From Piscicola geometra (lineage: Eukaryota; Annelida; Clitellata; Hirudinida; Piscicolidae), in the NCBI GenBank assembly GCA_943735955.1, contig OX030965.1, positions 3,020,201 to 3,084,200 of the forward strand: 64,000 bases of DNA, in the 5' to 3' direction. Under the pieces are notes generated by a model. The model worked only from the letters and a program-made list of their open reading frames with translations, made no database searches and had not been told where the DNA came from. Positions 12,901-22,800 of this stretch are shown here, piece by piece; the first letter of the stretch is position 1; the number at the start of each line of letters is the position of its first letter. The position numbers and the translations under genes were made by a program.

Positions 12901-15523
12901 TGCCAATGATTTGATCTTGGATGTCTCCAAGACACCTTGTGACATGCTTTGCTCTGGAAGTACGTGTTTGTTACGCACAGGTTGTGGTAGCAGCAGAATT
13001 CGAGTAGTCTCTGGCCGTTTTCGTTCATTTTCCCGATGCCATGGTGAGCCAGCACATCTGGCCATGAGTCGTGGTCAGAGCCAACACGGGCGTTAAAATC
13101 TCCCAGAAGGTAGAGGTGTTCGGAGGCAGGGACTGTGGCAACAACGCTGCTTAGTTGTTCGTAGAATTGATCTTTAGTCTCAGTGCTGGCTTGCATGGTC
13201 GGTGCATAGATGCACAGAAGATTAGCACAGCCAGATGCTGTGAGAAGGCGTAGAGTGAGGATTCTCTCTGTGCCGCGGGAAGAAGGTTCGGACATACAAA
13301 GCAGGGTGTTCTTGATGGCGAAGCCGACTCCGTGTTCCCTGGTCTCCTCTTCTCCTTTCCCCTGCCAAAGAACGTGTAGTGTTCCTCCATCAAGGATCCA
13401 GACTCTGGAAGACGCGTTTCCTGTAGGGCTGCAACATCAACGTTTAGTCTGTGCAGCTCATGATCAATGACTGCAGTCTTGCGAAGGTCTTCAATCTCAC
13501 GAAGGTCATCACTCAGTCTAGTACGCATAGTACGTACGTTCCAGATTGCGATACGGAGAGCTGGAATCTCCATCTTTTTGTATTTGTAGTTGTTTGGTGC
13601 GTGAAGATAACGGCCTGCTTGTTGAGCTGTGCTCTAAGCTCCAGGCACCCACTGAAGCAGGCAGGCCGTGACGGGTAACACCTTATTGACTGGGGACTGC
13701 CCGGCTTAGGAAGGGCGGTAGTTACCATGGGACTGCGAGGGTCCCTCCCACCATTGAAGACAACCCGTGGCGTCCAGCTCTACGCCAATTGAGCAGAGAC
13801 TTATAACCCGTAAACTGCTGTCTTCTTGTTTGTGCTCTCGCCGTAAAGCGAGACTGGAGTGAACATCTCCAGGGCGCTAGCCTGGGCAAAGCGTGTGGAG
13901 ATCTTGTGCTGCCCAAACAACAGGACCCCCCTCTCGGCTTCGTCGACTAGATCCAAGGGGGTGCAAGCACCACGCTTAGAGCCGACTTGGCTGCAGGAGT
14001 TGCCGGAAGGACATCATAGATGACGATCCACCGCCTTAGGGACTCCGACTCCTGATTTTTCCTCGGGGTTGACTCCCAAAGCCTTTTAGATGAATGGATA
14101 GCCTGCAAGGCAGCAGCGGTTGGTAGTCAGAGTTTTCCTTCTCCTAGATGGGTTGCCTTCCCGGGCTGACGAGCCCCATCTGCCCGAAGCGACTTGTTTT
14201 AAGGCGCCAGTGACCCGCCTTCGCCCCTTCTCCTGTCAGTAGAAGCAGTTCCACCGCGAGCAGGCCAGGAGTTGGACTTAGTTGTCAGAGGCGGTACAGA
14301 GACGCATGCCGTAAAGGAGCACTTTATAGGCAGTGGGTGCTTATCCCCACTACCACCCCTTATTATTATTATGAATGTATTATAATAACTTTATTATTAT
14401 TATTATGAATGTATTATAATAACTTTATTATTATTATTATGAATGTATTATAATAACTTTATTATTATTATTATGAATGTATTATTACAACTTTATTATT
14501 ATTATTATGAATGTATTACTATAACTTTATTATTATTAATATAAATGTCTTATTATAATTATGAATGTCTTATTATAATTATGAATGTCTTATTATAATT
14601 ATGAATGTATTATTCTTATTATAAATTTATGTCATTACAAATCTATTATAATTATTATAAATATATTATTATAACTTCATTATTATTATTCCACATTTAT
14701 TATTGATTTATTTAAATGATCATCATCATCATGCTTGATAATGATATCTCATAAATGAAAGACACCTTCGCCTGCTCCAGCTGCCTGCATTTCTCTGCGT
14801 ACACCAGTGGAGTGTTCAGTTCTGATGTCATCATCACCATCATGATTAACATCATCATCATCAACCTCATCCTCATTATTATCATCATCTCCACCACCAT
14901 CATCATCATCATCACCATCATAGAAACTAGAAGAATTAAATGACATCATAATTAGATACGGGCTTATCAATATCTCATCATCATCATCATCATGCTGATC
15001 ATAACCATCATCATCATCATCATCATGCTGATCATAACCATCATCATCATCATCATCAGCATCTCACTTGGATAAATGCCTTGGTCCACCAGCTCAGGCA
15101 GACTCCTCCGCAACATTAACTTCTTCTCCAGACCTTGAGTGCATTTCATAATCATAATAATAATAATATAAGTGCAATTTATAATAATAGTAATAATAAT
15201 AATATAATATTAATATAAATAACAAATTTGTAAGAACAAAATTGATGATAATGCACTATTATAGCTGCCTTATTTATGTAAAAGTCTGTTTTTTGATTGA
15301 TAAAACATAATAGAAGTTATTTTGAAAAATCAATTAAATATTTGAATAATTAAAAAATGATGTTCTCACTTTCTCGATTCATATCCATGTACTCTTGCAG
15401 CGAATCGAGTTCAATCTGGGTCAGAGAAGTCGAAAGCATCGGATCGAACATCTCAAAGTCTTCCACATTGTCCGCATCGTTTGGGTAATCCATTAGCTTA
15501 TCGTTTTCAAGCCTTTCTGCCAT
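816..15523 (-). CDS. MRTF: Myocardin-related transcription factor (SRF coactivator), 8 exons, ~1765 aa
   Basis: MRTFs bind G-actin through RPEL motifs. When actin polymerises they enter the nucleus and activate SRF target genes. Exons from the start: 15523-15370, 15133-15068, 14821-14766, 10280-10201, 7846-7506, 7394-6438, 5010-4925, 4373-816; all phases agree. Three RPEL motifs lie at about residues 54-75 ([12 protein letters not shown]), 97-118 ([13 protein letters not shown]) and 125-150 ([14 protein letters not shown]). Exon 6 is Gln/Asn-rich and ends in a basic box ([10 protein letters not shown]) like MRTF basic box 1, continuing into a Gln-rich segment in exon 7. Exon 8 has a SAP domain (about 665-699, [13 protein letters not shown]), a leucine zipper (about 1080-1123, [18 protein letters not shown]) and a long Asn/Gln-rich C-terminus ending in an acidic tail. 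The protein is far longer than typical MRTFs because of Asn and Gln runs. The exon 4 donor (GTGTGAG at 10200) was chosen to keep phase; GTGGGT four bases inside the exon is the alternative. Confidence 0.9.
4464..4650 (+). mobile_element. tRNA-derived SINE in MRTF intron 7
   Basis: An A box (4493-4504, TAGCTGAGTCGG) is followed by a B box (4542-4552, GGTTCAAGTGC) at tRNA-like spacing. The leading sequence TGGGTGAACGGGTAGC is present twice in tandem (about 4464-4497). A non-tRNA body follows to about 4640 and an ATT-rich tail after that. It lies antisense to MRTF inside its last intron. Confidence 0.6.
5011..5760 (+). repeat. GTTGTGGTTGTGATG-type minisatellite, MRTF intron 6
   Basis: Degenerate tandem units built from GTTGTAGTTGTGGTTGTGATG and shorter variants fill the 3' end of MRTF intron 6, right up to the exon 7 acceptor at 5011. 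In the MRTF transcript (minus) it reads as a C/A-rich tract. Every long reading frame through it is a repeat artefact. Confidence 0.9.
5930..6437 (+). repeat. CACCACCACAACNACAA minisatellite, MRTF intron 6
   Basis: Tandem units of about 15-17 bases (CAACACCACCACAACTA and variants) start at the exon 6 donor of MRTF. On the transcript strand this is G/T-rich. It is close to the reverse complement of the array at 5011-5760, with about 170 bases of unique sequence between the two. Confidence 0.9.
7853..8960 (+). repeat. GTGGTTGTTGGTGGTGTTGTG minisatellite, MRTF intron 4
   Basis: Tandem units of about 27-30 bases built from GGTTGTTGGTGGTGTTGTG, with larger blocks repeated (for example the GATGTTGGGGTTGTTGG block near 8058, 8310 and 8562). 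It sits directly upstream (transcript sense) of MRTF exon 5 and is C/A-rich in the transcript. Confidence 0.9.
9045..9775 (+). repeat. 31-bp satellite, MRTF intron 4
   Basis: More than twenty copies of a 31-base unit containing GTTGTAATGCAGTTTAAAG and TTGTAGTGTAGT. The copies differ mainly at one T/A site (GCAGTTT versus GCAGTAT) and at GTAGT/GTGGT/GCAGT. There are no spacers, so it is not a CRISPR array. Confidence 0.92.
9890..10120 (+). repeat. GATGAT / GATAATGATGAC repeats, MRTF intron 4
   Basis: A GAT run (about 9892-9945) is followed by a tandem 15-base unit GATGATAATGATGAC (about 9990-10065). It lies about 80 bases below (transcript-downstream of) the MRTF exon 4 donor. Confidence 0.85.
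10342..12126 (-). pseudogene. LINE reverse transcriptase and C-terminal finger
   Basis: An open frame of 594 codons is left from the LINE ORF2. Motifs in order: [36 protein letters not shown] (motif A), [15 protein letters not shown] (motif B), [10 protein letters not shown] (motif C), the WLGHVRRME block, and a CX2C...HX4-5C-like finger ([10 protein letters not shown]). Upstream of the first Met, the same element continues in broken frames, with stop codons near 12440 and 12553. Confidence 0.9.
10345..14345 (-). mobile_element. Decayed APE-type LINE in MRTF intron 3
   Basis: A nearly full-length non-LTR retrotransposon in the same direction as MRTF. From its 5' side it has a leader (about 14345-13576), an endonuclease, a reverse transcriptase and a C-terminal C2H2-like finger, ending in an ATT-rich tail near 10345. 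The endonuclease and RT parts are broken by frameshifts and stops, so the copy is dead. I cannot assign a clade; the LGHVRRM-type tail is common in several APE-type clades, including RTE-like ones. Confidence 0.88.
12552..13573 (-). pseudogene. LINE AP-endonuclease-like domain, frameshifted
   Basis: The frame starting at 13573 gives the N-terminal endonuclease motifs ([18 protein letters not shown]). A frameshift near 13270-13300 then moves it to a second frame, which holds the rest ([22 protein letters not shown]) and ends in an in-frame TAA at 12552. Family: exonuclease-endonuclease-phosphatase, which nicks target DNA in LINE integration. Confidence 0.88.
14350..14700 (+). repeat. AT-rich tandem repeat beside the LINE 5' end
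   Basis: About seven loose copies of a unit of about 38 bases (ATTATGAATGTATTATAATAACTTTATT) degrade into shorter AATTATGAATGTCTTAT units. It borders the 5' end of the LINE and may have been its insertion target. Confidence 0.75.
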
Positions 15524-16277
15524 TTTTTTTACAAGTATTTGGTCAGTTTTATTGGGATTTTGTGATCAATTTGTCTATTATCAGAATTTCCTTAAAAAAT
15601 ATTTTAAAGTTATAAATGAAATGCATTTTATGATCAAGAATAATTGGTTTATCATCCATTATTTTTAAATAATTAAATACTTTATTCTTTTGACCAGGAT
15701 ATTAGAATTTTCAACTGAACTTTGAAAAACGCTTATAAAATTAATTTTTTCGGTGTAAAAATCATTTTTTGCTTAAATATTTATTATTATTATTATAAGT
15801 TTTCAAATTAATACTATTTATTAAAAGTCATACTTTAGAAATGGTCAAGGAAGCAATAAAAAGTGAAACTTAAGCAAATCTTTAGAATGCAAAAAGCAAA
15901 ACTTTTTTCAATAAACTAAAGTTTGTAATTAAAGCGATGCGATAGATAGAAAGCTTTTGAAATACAAATTGGAATTTTGTTACAAGCTTATACTTCTATG
16001 GAAGCTATCAAATATTTAGAATAAGGTTTTACTTTACAGTTTCTAAGTTTTATTGACGAAACAAAATTATGTTAAATATTAATTTGATAAGCATTTTTTT
16101 ACAATTTTATATTAATTTGTACGAAATATTGAAACTAGTTTAATTTTTTCCATTTTGTTACTTTGGTTTAAATTTTAAATTTCAAATACATTTAAAACCA
16201 AGAATCAGATCAAAATTATTTTTAATTTAGAAAGTTTTACTTTTCACTTCAAACATTGTATTGAGTGTTACGTAAGA
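15524..16277. promoter_or_regulatory. Shared divergent promoter region, MRTF / XPA
   Basis: This AT-rich stretch of 754 bases separates the MRTF start codon (minus) from the XPA start codon (plus). It must hold both 5' UTRs and probably both promoters. I see no clear TATA box, CpG-rich core or known binding site, and no coding signal. Confidence 0.5.
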
Positions 16278-17817
16278 ATGTTAGACCGAGAAGATAGTCA
16301 GAGTTGTGAAGGAGCTGGCTCGAAAAATGAAGAAGTATATGAGGTTTCAGGAACTAATGTTAATAATGAACAAGAACCTGAAGAAAGTGTAAAAGCCAGA
16401 GTGGAAAGAAAGAGAAAACAGGCGTTGTTAGTGCGCCAAAAAAAGGCTGAAGAACGATTGGCGAAAAAAAGGTACTAATATATTTCAAAGTTAGCATGGA
16501 TTTTTATGTAAACCTAGCCAATTTCAACTTTTCAAGAGCTTTGGCTGAAAACAACTCAAAAGCTTCCATGGAAAATGTTTCAGAAAAAGACAATGATGAT
16601 GTCATACCAAAAACGACAGGTGCATTCTATCAATCAAAACCATCTTCATTTCCTCATGAACTCAATTTGTGTTTTCAGCTATTCCTGGAGGCAGGGACCT
16701 CGTATGCGAAGAGTGTCACAAGCTGTTCATCGACTCGTATCTCTTTGAGAACTTCAGCAAACTCGTCTGTGACTCTTGCAGGTGCGAATGTTACAGTCTA
16801 TCGGCACTTTTTTTATAAAATTCATTATTTGTTTTTAAAGTAGTAATAATAGTAAAGTTTTATAATAATTATTATTATTATTTATGTTATTATTATTATT
16901 ATTACATTATTTATCATTTATATTGTTATCATTACATTATTTATCGTTTATATTGTTATTATTATCATTACATTATTTATCATTTATATTATTTAAAAAG
17001 GTGTGCACACATCTCCCCTTACTCCCCTCCTCAGGGACAGCCAAGAGGCACACCGACTCATCACGCGGACGGAAGCCAAGGAAACCTACCTCTTGAAAGT
17101 CACATCTATCTTTTTATTTGTTTTCATTAACATCATTATCATCATCATTAACATTAACACCATTATCATCATCATTTTCATTATCATTAACACCATTATC
17201 ATCATCATCATTTTCATTAACACCATTATCATCATCATTTTCATTTTTATTAACACCATTATCATCATCATTGTCATTAACACCATTATCATCATCATTT
17301 TCATTTTTATTAACACCATTATCATCATCATTGTCATTAACACCATTATCATCATCATTTTCATTAACACCATTATCATCATCATTTTCATTAACACCAT
17401 TGTCATTAACACCATTATCATCATCATTGTCATTAACACCATTATCATCATCATTTTCATTAACACCATTATCATCATCATTTTCATTAACACCATTTTC
17501 ATTAACACCATTATCATCATCATCATCATTTTCATTAACACCATTATCATCATCATCTTCATTATCATTAACACCATTATCATCATCATTATCATTAACA
17601 CCATTATCATCATCATTATCATTAACACCATTATCATCATCATCATCATTATCATTAACACCATTATCATCATCATTTTCATTAACACCATTATCATCAT
17701 CATTTTCATTAACACCATTATCATCATCATTTTCATTAAAACCCTTATCATTATCATCGTTATCATTATTCTTTTTTATCATAATTTTCACTATTACTTT
17801 CTTTATCATTCTCATCC

Positions 17818-17856
<39 letters not shown>

Positions 17857-18007
17857 GGATTGTGACCTTGACTTGAGGCCTCCTCCATTGCGCTTCATCA
17901 GCAGGAAAAGCAAGCAGAAGAAATTTGGTGAGATGAAGCTTTATCTGGAGTGCCAGGTGATGATGATGATGGGGATGATGATGATGATGAAGATGATGAT
18001 GATGATA

Positions 18008-18049
<42 letters not shown>

Positions 18050-18725
18050 ATGATGATGATGATGATGGAGATGATGATGATGATGGTGGTGATTGATCAT
18101 TATGATGAAGAGGATGATGATGATGATGATGAGGGTGGTGATGATGATGTTGGTGGTGGGGATGATAATGATTAATTTAATACCATAATAAACATAATCA
18201 TCACTATCACCTTTTTCATCATCATCATCATCATCATGGCACCAAGGTGGCGGAGAGGGCTGGGGAGGTGTGGGGCAGTGACGAGGGGCTGGAGGAGGAG
18301 CAGAAGAGGAGGGAGACAGAAAAGGAGAAGATGAGGAAGAGGAAGATCATCAAGAAGATGACCAGTTAGAGATTTCTTTTTTATGTGTGTCAGTTTGTAA
18401 TTAATCGTCATTGCTTAACAATTAATATTTAAGAACGCCTCAATAAAGCTTGCTTATTAAATATTTATTCATTAAAAAGAATTTAACAAATAAATGTTTT
18501 ATTGTTTATAATTAGAATGAATTAAACTTAATCTTTTCCGTAATATTGACCTTCGTCAGACCTGAAGAAACTGACGAGACCAGGTCTCTTGATTTCTTCT
18601 TCCAGCAAACACAAGCATGAGTATGGAGAAGAGGTTGCTGATTATGATGATGATGATGATTAGTAGTAGTAGTAGTTGTAGTAGTAATAGTAGTAGTAGT
18701 ATTAGTAGTTTTAGTAGTAGTAGTG

Positions 18726-18782
<57 letters not shown>

Positions 18783-19046
18783 ATAGTAGTTTTAGTATTA
18801 GTATTAGTAGTTTTAATAGTAGTAGTAGAAGTAGTAGTAGTAGTTTGAGTAGTTGTAGTAGCAGTTGTAGTAGAAGTAGTTTTAGTAGGAGCAGTAGTAG
18901 TAGAAGTACTAGTTACAGTAGCAGCATCATTACTAGTACCTCCTCTCACCTCCTTCACAACCTCACAGACATACAACGAAGACGAAGACACGTACACAAA
19001 AGTGTGCGCAACTTGTGAGCACGTGATGTCGTATGAGAAGATGTGA
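16278..19046 (+). CDS. XPA: XPA, nucleotide excision repair damage-binding protein, 8 exons, 270 aa
   Basis: XPA verifies DNA damage and organises RPA, TFIIH and ERCC1-XPF in nucleotide excision repair. Exons: 16278-16471, 16537-16619, 16679-16781, 17035-17098, 17858-17956, 18247-18364, 18560-18633, 18969-19046; phases all agree. The length is close to the 273 aa of human XPA. Visible are the N-terminal basic RKRKQALLVRQ segment, the C4 zinc finger (VCEEC, then VCDSC at about 103-127), the DNA-binding core with TRTEAKETYLLKDCDL and GEMKLYLE, the EVWGSDEGLEEE helix, and the C-terminal HEYGEE plus CATCEHVMSYEKM block that matches the TFIIH-interacting end. MRTF lies head-to-head upstream. Introns 4, 5 and 7 are almost entirely simple repeats. 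A possible poly(A) signal AATAAA is at 19598-19603. Confidence 0.93.
17110..17850 (+). repeat. CATCATCATTTTCATTAACACCATTAT minisatellite, XPA intron 4
   Basis: About twenty-five copies of a roughly 27-base unit combine ATTATCATCATCATT with TTCATTAACACC, and the array ends in a pure CAT run that touches the exon 5 acceptor. All long frames here are artefacts of the repeat. Confidence 0.92.
17957..18175 (+). repeat. GAT run, XPA intron 5 start
   Basis: The intron begins GTGATGATGATGATGGGG and continues as (GAT)n with a few interruptions. It is complementary to the CAT runs before exon 5 and to the short CAT run (18217-18237) just before exon 6. Confidence 0.9.
18640..18915 (+). repeat. TAG/AGT trinucleotide run, XPA intron 7
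   Basis: A long (AGT)n microsatellite with scattered T and A changes fills most of XPA intron 7. Confidence 0.9.
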
Positions 19047-19896
19047 TTTGATGGAATGGGGGGGGGGATAGTAGGACGTGCGAATCTGAATGAAGGATGG
19101 TGTATGGCGGGAAAACAATGGGGTCGTAGAGGGGTGGGAGTTGATTGCGTTGTTTTTATAATCTTGTCAAAGCAATCTCGTACCTCTAACTTTGTATAGC
19201 GCTTATTTTAACACACTTTTCAACCTATTTTTTTCTCATTCAGAAATACATTTTTATATCATGCATTTAATTATGTATTCATGTATGTTGTATTTATTTA
19301 TTTATGTAAATTTTTAATTTTCTGATTTCAAAGTAAACAGCCATTCTGAAATGATCTTGTTTGATGCATGTGACCACTTCAGAAGCGACGAACTGTGTCT
19401 TGAGCAAGCTTTATTGAGGCGCTATTGACACGCATGCAAAATCATAGAAGGAAGTTGAAATAGGCAGGTATGAAAATGGAATCTCAGCATGAAGTCAGCC
19501 ATAAAATTTCACTTTTAATATTTCAATCTTTGTAACTCATTGACTTGGATATTGTTTATACTTGATAGTATAGGCTTGAACAGGGTTGAAAAAGATAAAT
19601 AAAATCACAGCGGAGACCAATTCAGCAACAATGTTTAAATAAATATATAACCTTCATATATTCAATAAATAAAAAAATATAAAACCTTCAAATATGAAGG
19701 TTGTAGGCACAAACACTCGAGAATATCACTTGAAATGCCAGCTCCTATGGCAGCAGTAGGCTTTAATGCATACGTTTAAATATTCAGATGTACAAATACT
19801 CAGCTGTACGCCATCTCTAGTAGACTGTCCAATTCCCTCAGTGTACCAAAGGACATTCTTTCAGATCCATCCGCTCCCCACTGTTTGCAGGTGAAA
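19047..19896. other. Convergent 3' region between XPA and the SH3 gene
   Basis: Two genes end toward each other here. There is an AT-rich stretch with a short imperfect duplication near 19650-19700 (ACCTTCATATATTCAATAAA and ACCTTCAAATATGAAGG). No gene is seen. It probably contains both 3' UTRs. Confidence 0.5.
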
Positions 19897-22800
19897 CTAA
19901 AAGTCTGACGAAACAAAATTAGCTGGAAAAACCCCACACACTCCGTCGATCCTTCCCTGCAGCCAATCGGCGTTCAGTCTATTTATAACCTCGATCACCT
20001 CTCCCTGCCGGAAGCTCAGATCTCCTTCCTGTTCGCCCTCAAAGTCGTAAAGAGCTCTGACGTAATTGGATGACGTTCTAGCTGCCTCCTGATTGGGCAG
20101 AATCTCGACGAATGCCGATGGAAACAGCCCACTGCCTCCGCCCACAACCCTGCCCCTCATCCAATCATCGGTGACTGCTTCAACTTCGTCCACGTGATCT
20201 CCCGCCCTCAACCACAACTCCCCCTCTTCCACCATTCCGTCAAAATCGTATCTGGGGGTGGAGATGATGATGATGATGCTGATTATGATGATGAGACAAT
20301 AAAAAAAAGTGAACTTACAGAACAAGGGCAGAGGGCTTGGGGGTCCTGGCGTAGGGCACCTGGGACTTGTGTGGTGGAAGGTGCTGATGGTGCACCCCCT
20401 GGTCGTAGGAGGGTATGTCTATCAGCTGGCCAGTGTTGGCATCATTATCATCATCGTCGTTGTTGTTGTTGCCGTAGTGACCAAAGTTGTTGACGAAGAA
20501 GTCATTTCTGAAGCCGAAATTTCCTCTGGCTGCATTATTATTCTCGTTATTATCTTTATTTTTATTTTTTTGCTTATCACTGCTATTATTATTATTGTTG
20601 TTGTTGTTGTTGTTGTTAACTTGAGCATCTTTGCTACTCTTTGATAAAGGTTCGACAATCTCAATGTGGTTAGCAGGAAATATTCCAGATCTTTTTTCAC
20701 CTGTATTAGCAGCCATGCCACCTTGATTGGCAGCCATACCACCTAGATTGGCAGCCTCCTCAAAGAGGTAGCCCTTGTACCAGGTTTCACTCACCTGTTT
20801 TTCAAGCATGATCACATCACCCACCTGGATTGCAAGTTTACAAGTTATAAACAGGTCATTGTAAACTTTATCAAAACAAAGAGAGAGGCAACAACAGCTG
20901 TTTGAACAACAACAACACCAACAACACAACGGCTATATGGTCCCTCCTTCACGAGGCGTCGTTGGCTGCCCTCGGACACGAAGAGGATCTCAAAAGCGCC
21001 ACCTCTCCCCCCCCCCCCCTTTCTCCCCCCCCCTCTCTCAAGGAGAAGCGCAACAACAAACAACATCAACAAAAATATGGGTTTTTTGAGGCCAGGGGAC
21101 ATAAACCAGCGTATGTCTTCTGGCTTAATCTCATCCTAAGAGCCGGTGATGTTCACCCCAAGCCAGGACCTCAATGTGGAAGATGCAGTGGAACAATCCG
21201 CAGCAGTACGATGCCGATGGTGTGCGGAGGCTGTCAGAAAAACTTCCACAAAAACTGCACTGGGTTGACAACGACGTTTACCTACCTTCTCCGCATGGGA
21301 CCGGGATGGTTCGGTCATGCGGGATAGGAACAAAGAACTAAAAGCGACAACAACAACAACAACATCAGCAGCAGCTACAATAAAGACTGGAAAGTCATCC
21401 CTTCGGTCGTGGTTTGTCACAAGAAATTGCGTTTCAGCAGCCACTGTAGGTTTCTCGGTGTGACAATCGACAATGGTCTCAATTTTGGTAAGCACGTCCA
21501 ATTGGTGGCAGCATCCATGCGTGAAAGGACTAAGGTGATCGCAGCACTCACTGGTAAGGACTGGGAATGTGAATTTGCGACACTGAAGAAGGTCTACAAC
21601 GCCACGGTGGAGTCAGTACTCTGGTATGCTGTCGCCAGCTGGATGCCATGGATAAGTGCTTCCAACTTTGATCTTCTGGAAAGGGAACAGAAAAGAGCGG
21701 CAAAAATCATCGCTGGTCTAACCAGGACATGCCCCGATGAAGCAGTGTGGCGGGAGGCAGACATTGTGCCGGCAAGGATTAAGGGTTGTATGCTGACTCT
21801 GAGAGCCTATGAGAGAACGCTGAGGCTAGATGAACACCACCCACTACGTGTGACAGCTGACAAGCATGTTCCGAATCGCTTCAAGCGAAACAAAGGCTGA
21901 CGAGAGGACTCCAGAAGTGCATTGGCCCAGATCACAGGCAATGAGGCCATTCGTGAACCCTTCACTCACATCAGGCCTAAACCATGGGAGGAGACACTTG
22001 CACTTCAGCTGTGCAGTGAACTCTCAGGTGGAGCCAACAAAAAGTCTGCAAAAGAGGTGCTCCAGGCTGATGTTGAGAAAATAATGATGCTACGTAAGCA
22101 GGAAGGGGGAGTGGTCATTTACACTGATGGGTCTGTAGGCGACAACAACAAGAATGGTGGAAGTGCAGTGGTGGTTATGGAGGGTGAGGTGGTTAGTGAC
22201 GTCTGGTTGGAAGCAACAGGGGTACTCTGTGCAGCCCATGATGCTGAAATCCGAGCCATCAGCTTAGCAGCAAAGTGGATCGTTGAGCACCAGCCAGGCA
22301 GAGCGACCATCTTCACCGACAGTAAAGGAAGTGTCGAAAGCCTACGGAGCGCAGCAAGATTCTACGATCCGCAGCTCAGTAGGACAAAAGAGAATCTCAT
22401 GAGAGCCAGCCGAAGCAATGAGTTGACAGTACAGTGGATTCCTGAACACACTGGTGTTCAAGGTAACGAGGCGGCAGACAAAGCCGCACTCACCGCAAGC
22501 CAAGGCGAGCAACCACAGTCTGTCACATGGTCGGCAATCAAGAGTATCCTCAAAAGAAGTATGAAACTTCCTGAGCTGTTGGATCCCAGATGAAAACGAA
22601 TCTACGGTGCCCCACTGAAAAGGGAAGATGGCACCGGTAGGCGAGCAGAGACACTTCTAGTCCAGCTACGCAGCGACCACTGTCCAGCCACAGCGTTCTA
22701 CCGAAGAAAAATCCTGAATGAAGACGCCACCTGTGAGCTGTGTGGTGAAGTGGAGACCAACCCAAACCACTTCTGGGACTGCAAGAGCAGCAGGAAAAAG

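Noticed and set aside
17003..18175. 390-codon Ile/Met/Asn-rich frame and the minus-strand frames across it
   Set aside because: Only 17035-17098 and 17858-17956 are coding (XPA exons 4 and 5). The rest is the intron 4 and 5 ATC/GAT repeat.
21142..21175. Functional 2A ribosome-skipping peptide
   Set aside because: The motif reads GDVHPKPGP and lacks the Glu and Asn of the canonical DxExNPGP, and the element is a dead fragment.
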